Positions 59,139 to 64,000 of a DNA stretch of 64,000 nucleotides are shown here, piece after piece. Each line of letters opens with the position of its first letter. Within the stretch, counting starts at the first letter, position 1. The notes below the pieces were generated by a model, which did not search any database, was not told the origin of the DNA, and saw nothing but the letters and a program-made list of their open reading frames with translations. Both the position numbers and the translations under genes were made by a program. The DNA is taken from NCBI GenBank assembly GCA_020638095.1, contig JACKJF010000003.1:1470184-1534183 (forward strand), read 5' to 3'. The stretch is from Hyphomicrobiaceae bacterium. GTDB taxonomy: Bacteria; Pseudomonadota; Alphaproteobacteria; Rhizobiales; Devosiaceae.

Positions 59139-60137
59139 ATGAAAAATCTAGTGAAGGCAGTGAGGCGGACAGCGTTGGGTATCGCAATGACCGCGCTCGC
59201 CAGCACCGCAGCGATGGCTGAAACATGGACGTTCGCACATCAGCAGCCTGCAGACAGTATCGAGGGCAAGGTGCATCAACACTTCGCCGATCTCGTCAAA
59301 GAATACACAAATGGAGAGATCGAGATCAACGTCTTCCCGGCAGCGCAACTCGGTCAGGACGCAGAGCTGCTGCAGCAACTCCAAGGAGGAATTATTCAGC
59401 TTTACGCTGAGGGAACGGGCAACGGTCAGGCCTACGTGAAGGAATTCAACTGGGTCTCAGCTCCGTTCTTGTTTGATAGCCCTGAGCATTGGCAGCGCTT
59501 CATGCGCTCTGGCGCCATGAAGCCCTACTACGATCAATTTGCAAATGAGGACAACATCACGGTCATCGGAGACCCGACGGTGATGATCCGCGGGCCATTT
59601 CGGGTGCTTGTGACCAAGGAGCCTGTAGCGAACCTCGCTGATATCCAGGGTCTCAAACTGCGAATGTTCAATTCGAAGTTTCACATCGACGTCTGGAATT
59701 ACCTCGGCACGTCGCCCATCGTCCTGGGGTGGGCTGACGTCTACGAAGGATTGCGCAACGGTGTCGTGAGCGGTGTGACCGCGCCTATCTCGCTCGTTGA
59801 GTCAACGAGGTTCTACGAACAGGCGCCAAACGTTGCCCGTACCGATGAGTTCCCAGCGGCTATCAGCTACCATGTTAACACCCAGGCCTGGAACAATCTG
59901 AGCGATAGCAACCGCGAGGCGGTCCTGAAGGCCTATGATGAAGCGGCAGCAATGGACCGAGAGTTGGTGACGGAAGGACTGGAAGACACCCTTGCATTTC
60001 TTAAGGAGCAGGGGGTGAACTTTGTTGAACTCGACGCGACAGAGTTCACGGAGAAGCTGAAGCCCTTCTACCAGAAGATGGTCGATGATGGAGAGTTGCC
60101 GGCCGATATCTGGGAGGCCGTGCAAGCGACCCGATAG
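59139..60137 (+). CDS. TRAP transporter substrate-binding protein, first of two paralogues
   Basis: A 332-residue periplasmic DctP-family protein. Signal peptide about residues 1-27 (basic MKNLVKAVRR, hydrophobic stretch, AAMA-E). Mature domain: WTFAHQQPADSIEGKVHQHF, GEIEINVFPAAQLGQDAELL, LKLRMFNSKFHIDVWNYLGT with the carboxylate-binding Arg, GWADVYEGLRNGVVSGVTAP and FYEQAPNVARTDEFPAAISY. It shares about 60 percent identity by eye with the binding protein encoded at 60508; both serve a single DctQ/DctM pair. Probably imports a carboxylate, perhaps a glycated amino acid given the frl-like genes. Confidence 0.92.
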   Translation: MKNLVKAVRRTALGIAMTALASTAAMAETWTFAHQQPADSIEGKVHQHFADLVKEYTNGEIEINVFPAAQLGQDAELLQQLQGGIIQLYAEGTGNGQAYVKEFNWVSAPFLFDSPEHWQRFMRSGAMKPYYDQFANEDNITVIGDPTVMIRGPFRVLVTKEPVANLADIQGLKLRMFNSKFHIDVWNYLGTSPIVLGWADVYEGLRNGVVSGVTAPISLVESTRFYEQAPNVARTDEFPAAISYHVNTQAWNNLSDSNREAVLKAYDEAAAMDRELVTEGLEDTLAFLKEQGVNFVELDATEFTEKLKPFYQKMVDDGELPADIWEAVQATR

Positions 60138-60507
60138 AAATGAAGCCTCTGTCCGAGCGCTCGCCGAAGACTGTGGAGCAACGCACCCCGTTCTTGAAGG
60201 GCTCAGCGCAGGCTTAGCTGAATGCATCGTCCTTCAATGGTGAGCATCCAGCAAGTAGCTCGGGCAGAGCGCCCAAAGCTTGCAGCTATTTGCCCCTACA
60301 GGACGCCTTGGCCAGATCTACTCGTGGACGTGGCGCTATCTGTCTCGATATGGCGCGGTCGGGTTACTTTCGAGCTCAGGTGCTGATTAAGGCGACTGAC
60401 CGAGAAGTTGAAGGCGCTGTTGCTCGTGGGTGGCTGATAGCGGTTGGGAAGTGGAAGTGAAGAGCTATCAAAACTACTCGACTATCAGGAATTAGGGAGG
60501 AAACGCG
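60138..60507. other. Gap (370 bp) between two TRAP binding-protein genes
   Basis: No gene is supported. A 49-codon plus-strand open stretch ending near 60465 has no family resemblance. No clear terminator was found. AGGGAGGA just before 60508 is the ribosome-binding site of the second gene, so this gene has its own translation signal and perhaps its own promoter. Confidence 0.5.
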
Positions 60508-61515
60508 ATGATTGCCTTAGTGAGAGCGCTGCGCGCGATGGTGTTTGGCCTGACCATGACGATGTTCGGCGGCAACCTGGCGATGGCGGAAACATGGAGT
60601 CTTGCGCATCTTCAGCCAGCGGATAGCGTTGAAGGCCAGGTGCATCAGAGGTTCGCCGACCTCGTGAAAGCGTATACTAGCGGCGAACTCGAGATAAACG
60701 TCTTTCCCTCCAGTCAACTCGGCTCGACACCGGAACTGTGGCAGCAGGTGGAAGGTGGAGTGATCCAGATTTTCGCTGAGGGTACCGGCGGGGGCAACCA
60801 GTACGTATCGGAGATGCAGTGGATCTCAGCGCCATTCATGTTCGACAGCGTCAACCACTGGAAGAGGTTTCTTCAGTCTGGCGTCATGAAGCCGTATTTT
60901 GACCGTCTCGAGGCCGAACACAATGTCACGGTTCTTGGGGAGGTCATTGGCGATCAATCGCTCATGCCACGGCCGTACCGGACGATTGTGACGAAGCAGC
61001 CTTTTCGCGGAGTTCCTGACCTAAAGGGTTTGAAGCTGCGCATGTTCGAGTCGAAGTTCCACATCGATGTCTGGAATTATCTTGGCGCCACGCCGATCGT
61101 CTTGGGATGGGCCGACGTCTACGAAGCACTTCGCAATGGAGTCGTAAGCGGCGTCACGTCCCCGCTATCACTCGTTGAATCCACGAAATTCTACGAGCAG
61201 GCACCCAATGTTGCCCGCACCGACGAATATCCCAATGCGCTAGCGTATTTCACCAATAGCCAAGCATGGAACTCTCTCCGTCAGGAGACGCGTGATGCGG
61301 TGATCCGTGCGTACAAGGAGACGGCCAACTATTACAATGAGTTGGCGGGAAACCAAGTCGACGATACGCTGGCATTCTTCAGGGCAAACAATGTCAATTT
61401 CGTCGAACTCGAGACGAAGGATTTCACCGACAGAATGAAGTCGTTCTATCAGAAGATGGTCGACGATGGAGATTTGCCCCGAAGTATTTGGGAAGCGGTG
61501 CAGGCTACGCGATAA
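60508..61515 (+). CDS. TRAP transporter substrate-binding protein, second paralogue
   Basis: A 335-residue DctP-family protein with signal peptide (about 1-28, ending LAMA-E). Conserved blocks repeat those of the first copy: WSLAHLQPADSVEGQVHQRF, GELEINVFPSSQLGSTPELW, LKLRMFESKFHIDVWNYLGA, GWADVYEALRNGVVSGVTSP and the identical ending IWEAVQATR. Differences concentrate in the regions between the blocks, for example GEVIGDQSLMPRPYRTIVTK against GDPTVMIRGPFRVLVTK, which suggests altered ligand preference. It is 20 bp upstream of dctQ, so it is the copy transcribed together with the permease genes. Confidence 0.92.
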   Translation: MIALVRALRAMVFGLTMTMFGGNLAMAETWSLAHLQPADSVEGQVHQRFADLVKAYTSGELEINVFPSSQLGSTPELWQQVEGGVIQIFAEGTGGGNQYVSEMQWISAPFMFDSVNHWKRFLQSGVMKPYFDRLEAEHNVTVLGEVIGDQSLMPRPYRTIVTKQPFRGVPDLKGLKLRMFESKFHIDVWNYLGATPIVLGWADVYEALRNGVVSGVTSPLSLVESTKFYEQAPNVARTDEYPNALAYFTNSQAWNSLRQETRDAVIRAYKETANYYNELAGNQVDDTLAFFRANNVNFVELETKDFTDRMKSFYQKMVDDGDLPRSIWEAVQATR

Positions 61516-61535
61516 GATAATCCGGAGACTAGAAT

Positions 61536-62048
61536 ATGAGAGACCTGCTCGAGCAGTTTCTAAAGCTGATGGAGATGATTTGTCTGACCATTTGCAACGT
61601 TCTGTTGGCCCTGATGGTGGTCGGCGGAATGGTCAACATCCTGGTGCGCGATTTGCTTGGGCAGGGCATTGTCTGGGTGTTTCAGACTTCAATCATCTTC
61701 TTCGCCTGGTCCATATTCTTCGGTATCTTCGTTGTATATCGGCGTGGCGCAGACGTTTCTGTTGAGCTGATAGTGGACCTGTTCAGCCCTCCGCTTCAAC
61801 AGTTGGTTCGGTGGTTCACCTGCGGGCTAACAATTCTTCTGTTTGGCACCATCCTGTTGCAGGCGCCAAAACTTATTTCACTTCAGTCGATCCCATTGGA
61901 GACAATAGATTTCCCGAGATACATCATTTCCCTACCGCTATTTTTTTCCGCCGTTCTTGTCATCATATCAAGTCTGAACACGGCCATCGCGCCTTTACAT
62001 AAAGCAACATCGGCGATGCCGCATGAAATGGGAGATGATGAGAAATGA
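61536..62048 (+). CDS. dctQ: TRAP transporter small permease subunit (DctQ)
   Basis: A 170-residue inner-membrane protein with four hydrophobic helices, at about residues 15-40, 52-75, 90-110 and 130-150. The conserved segment VWVFQTSIIFFAWSIFFGIF corresponds to the DctQ helix-2 region, followed by YRRGADVSVELIVDLF on the cytoplasmic side. DctQ supports the large permease in ion-gradient-driven uptake. It overlaps dctM by 4 bp (ATGA). Not fused, in contrast to the TRAP permease at 35838. Confidence 0.88.
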   Translation: MRDLLEQFLKLMEMICLTICNVLLALMVVGGMVNILVRDLLGQGIVWVFQTSIIFFAWSIFFGIFVVYRRGADVSVELIVDLFSPPLQQLVRWFTCGLTILLFGTILLQAPKLISLQSIPLETIDFPRYIISLPLFFSAVLVIISSLNTAIAPLHKATSAMPHEMGDDEK

Positions 62049-63334
62049 TTTTGGCGGTAATACTGATCCTTTTTATTGTCTTTATGTTGTTGAAAACACC
62101 GGTGTCTATCTCGATCGGCTCCGCGGTTTTGTTCACTCTGGCGCTGTCTAACTATTCATCGTTTACATATATCGTGCCGTTGAAGATTGTAGAGGGTGCA
62201 AGCAATCCGGTACTGCTGGCGATTCCGTTCTTTATTCTGACCGGAAATCTGATGAATGCTACCAATATGACGGACCGCATTTTCAATTTTGCCGATGCGC
62301 TTGTCGGTCACTGGCGAGCCGGGCTCGCGCAGGTGAACATAGTTGCGTCCATGGTTTTTGCCGGGATTTCCGGCGCTGCTTTGGCGGACGCCGCCGGGTT
62401 GGGACGGATTGAAATCAAGGCCATGCGCGATCGTGGATACTCGCCAGAGTTTTCAGGTGCCATCACGCTCGCGTCGTCAGTGATTGGACCGCTTATTCCG
62501 CCCTCTCTGGGGCTGATCATCTACTCGTTCTTGTCCTCAACCTCGGTCGCGAGACTGTTTCTTGCCGGAGTTGTGCCCGGAATCCTTGTGGGTAGCGCGC
62601 TCATGATCTATTGCGCGTTCTTTGCCAAAACGGGCGATTTTGTTCAGGAGCGGAAGACCCGGGAGTGGCGCAGGGTCAAGGATACCGCCTTCGACGGGAT
62701 CGCGGCTCTTCTGGCGCCCCTATTCATCTTGGGGTCTATCACGAGCGGACTTGTGACTCCCACCGAGGCGGGCATTATCGCATGCTTTTATGCGTTAGGT
62801 CTGGGCGTCTTCTATCGCTCGCTGACTTGGCGAGCACTGTGGTTGGCCTTGAGCCAGACTGTATTGATCACGGCCGTGATCATGATGATCATCGGTTTTT
62901 CCAACGCCATGGGATGGCTGATTACAATCGAACGGACGCCCCAACTGCTTGCCGAGTTCATTGTCGGGAACATCTCAAATCCGTATATTTTCCTGGCGAT
63001 CTTGGTTGTGTTCCTTATCGTAATCGGAGCCTTCATCGAGGGGAATGCGGCCACACTCATCCTAGTGCCGGTGTTGTTGCCCGCTGTGGATAGCTTGGGC
63101 ATAGATCGCATTCATTTTGGGCTCGTTATGACCTTTGGGATGCTCATAGGAATCGCCACTCCGCCAATGGGCATTGGGCTTTATGTCGTGGCCGAGGTTG
63201 GGAGCATCAAATTGGAAAAGCTCGCTGTGGCAATGCTGCCGTTTGTCCTTGTACTTATTGCGGTTCTTCTAATCATGACTTTCATTCCTGCGACAGTGCT
63301 GACGCTGCCAAACCTGATCCTGGGGCCGAGCTAG
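62045..63334 (+). CDS. dctM: TRAP transporter large permease subunit (DctM)
   Basis: A 429-residue inner-membrane permease with about twelve hydrophobic segments. Family blocks: IPFFILTGNLMNATNMTDRI, ASMVFAGISGAALADAAGLG, SSVIGPLIPPSLGLIIYSFL, GIATPPMGIGLYVVAEVGSI. It forms the ion-coupled channel with DctQ and accepts ligand from the DctP proteins at 59139 and 60508. Ends 61 bp before the FAD-dependent oxidase gene, in the same direction, so the oxidase is probably part of the same transcript. Confidence 0.93.
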   Translation: MILAVILILFIVFMLLKTPVSISIGSAVLFTLALSNYSSFTYIVPLKIVEGASNPVLLAIPFFILTGNLMNATNMTDRIFNFADALVGHWRAGLAQVNIVASMVFAGISGAALADAAGLGRIEIKAMRDRGYSPEFSGAITLASSVIGPLIPPSLGLIIYSFLSSTSVARLFLAGVVPGILVGSALMIYCAFFAKTGDFVQERKTREWRRVKDTAFDGIAALLAPLFILGSITSGLVTPTEAGIIACFYALGLGVFYRSLTWRALWLALSQTVLITAVIMMIIGFSNAMGWLITIERTPQLLAEFIVGNISNPYIFLAILVVFLIVIGAFIEGNAATLILVPVLLPAVDSLGIDRIHFGLVMTFGMLIGIATPPMGIGLYVVAEVGSIKLEKLAVAMLPFVLVLIAVLLIMTFIPATVLTLPNLILGPS

Positions 63335-63395
63335 GCGCGGTAGTACAGGTTGGTATTTCGTAGGAATGACTGCCGTTTGTAGAAAATAGTGTTAG

Positions 63396-64000
63396 ATGAG
63401 TCGCATAATTCCTGACCCTGTCCCTGCCTACCGCACAGTGCCCGAAAAGGTGGATGTCGTGATCATCGGCGGAGGCATCGTAGGGGTTTGCACGGCGCTC
63501 ACATTAGCGGAGCGCGGCGTAAGCGTGGCGCTCTGCGAGAAGGGCCTTGTCGGGGGAGAACAATCTGGCCGCAACTGGGGCTGGGTCAGGCAGATGGGTC
63601 GCGATCCGGCGGAAATACCACTCGCGATGTTGAGCCTCGCCAAATGGAGGGAGATGAATGAACGTACCGGCGAGGAGACAGGTTTCCGGCAGACCGGTGC
63701 CGCCTACCTCGGACGCACTCCCAAACAGGAAGCCGAGTTCGAGGCATGGATGCAGCATGCCCGCGCGTTCGGGCTCGATACAACGATGCTCCGCAATTCG
63801 GGTCTGTCAGAGTATTTTCCTGGCGTTGTCGGCAAGTTCATTTGCGCACAATACACCAGAAGCGATGGTCGCGCAGAACCACTTTTGGCCGCGCCAGCCA
63901 TTGCTCGGGCCGCGGTCAAAGTTGGTGCGCATGTCCTCACCGGCTGCGCTGTTCGCGCACTTGAGTGCTCCGCAGGAAGGGTCAGTGGTGTCGTGACGGA
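63396..64000 (+). CDS. FAD-dependent amine/D-amino-acid oxidase family protein (3' end outside window)
   Basis: The gene runs off the right edge after about 201 codons without a stop. The N-terminus VDVVIIGGGIVGVCTALTLA is a Rossmann FAD-binding motif (GxGxxG), followed by ERGVSVALCEKGLVGGEQSG and RNWGWVRQMGRDPAEIPLAM, the DAO-family pattern in which the residue region after GEQSGRNWG contacts the flavin. Relatives oxidise amino acids, sarcosine, glutamylputrescine and fructosyl-amino acids. Given the frl-like genes upstream, an oxidase for a glycated or secondary amine is plausible. ATG at 63396 lies 61 bp after dctM; its Shine-Dalgarno sequence is weak. Confidence 0.85.
   Translation, partial: MSRIIPDPVPAYRTVPEKVDVVIIGGGIVGVCTALTLAERGVSVALCEKGLVGGEQSGRNWGWVRQMGRDPAEIPLAMLSLAKWREMNERTGEETGFRQTGAAYLGRTPKQEAEFEAWMQHARAFGLDTTMLRNSGLSEYFPGVVGKFICAQYTRSDGRAEPLLAAPAIARAAVKVGAHVLTGCAVRALECSAGRVSGVVT

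Noticed and set aside
60250..60470. Possible degraded gene between TRAP binding-protein genes
   Set aside because: The roughly 49-codon open stretch shows no recognisable motif, start signal or transposase similarity.
1..64000. CRISPR arrays, rRNA, insertion sequences
   Set aside because: No regularly spaced repeats, no rRNA-like stretches and no transposase motifs were found on either strand.

Overview
The window reads as chromosomal DNA of an alphaproteobacterium, most likely Hyphomicrobiales (Rhizobiales). This rests on an IalB-family periplasmic protein, an ATP-type pckA directly behind a LacI-family regulator (an arrangement reminiscent of pckR/pckA in Sinorhizobium), an Anbu proteasome-like operon, many TRAP and ABC uptake systems, and 3' halves of an initiator-tRNA-like sequence. 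No rRNA, intact tRNA, CRISPR array, integrase or transposase gene is visible.

Left part (1-16.8 kb), core-like: the end of mfd, an ialB-like gene, a family-1-type glycosyltransferase, a Gfo/Idh/MocA oxidoreductase divergent from a LacI regulator (with a perfect 22-bp palindrome between them), pckA preceded by three CG-centred palindromes, fbp, then the four-gene Anbu module on the minus strand (ATP-grasp, alpha-E, transglutaminase-like, Anbu peptidase), and a semialdehyde dehydrogenase.

Middle part (16.8-43.1 kb), a dense catabolic region: a GntR regulator and a minus-strand operon (kdgD-like dehydratase, an unknown internally duplicated protein, FMN-dependent 2-hydroxyacid dehydrogenase, GlcG-like protein, NAD-dependent dehydrogenase). 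Next come an FAH-family enzyme, alpha/beta hydrolases, two LysR regulators, cupin and SnoaL-like proteins, a sugar-type ABC transporter, a type-B carboxylesterase, and a TRAP operon leading into 2-hydroxyacid dehydrogenase, DhaK, DhaL, HpcH/HpaI aldolase, 2-oxo-acid hydratase and iron alcohol dehydrogenase. Several of these genes overlap by 4 bp. The layout suggests import and stepwise breakdown of esterified or polyhydroxylated acids; the substrates are not readable from sequence.

Right part (43.2-64 kb), probably acquired: at 43199 the first 19 codons of a dusA-like gene (tRNA-dihydrouridine synthase) break off into unrelated sequence, as expected at the junction of an element inserted into the 5' end of dusA. 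A PrtN-family small protein follows. Then comes a 3.2-kb cassette lying between two decayed tRNA-fMet 3' halves and carrying a solitary GIY-YIG nuclease (Eco29kI-like) and a translationally coupled FRG-domain/DUF262 pair, a candidate defence module.

Beyond it is a second catabolic block: IclR with divergent hyuAB, a threonine-dehydratase-like enzyme, an aspartate-dehydrogenase-like protein, FrlB-like deglycase, FrlD-like kinase, GntR/UTRA regulator, MmgE/PrpD protein, a TRAP transporter with two paralogous binding proteins, and the start of an FAD-dependent amine/amino-acid oxidase. A recurring near-palindrome (TGGAGTACTCCA and variants) at the GntR gene, the frlB intergenic region and the PrpD/TRAP intergenic region ties this block into one likely regulon for glycated (Amadori-type) amino-compound use. 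Coordinates of starts are my choices from Shine-Dalgarno spacing and family alignment from memory; no database search was possible.
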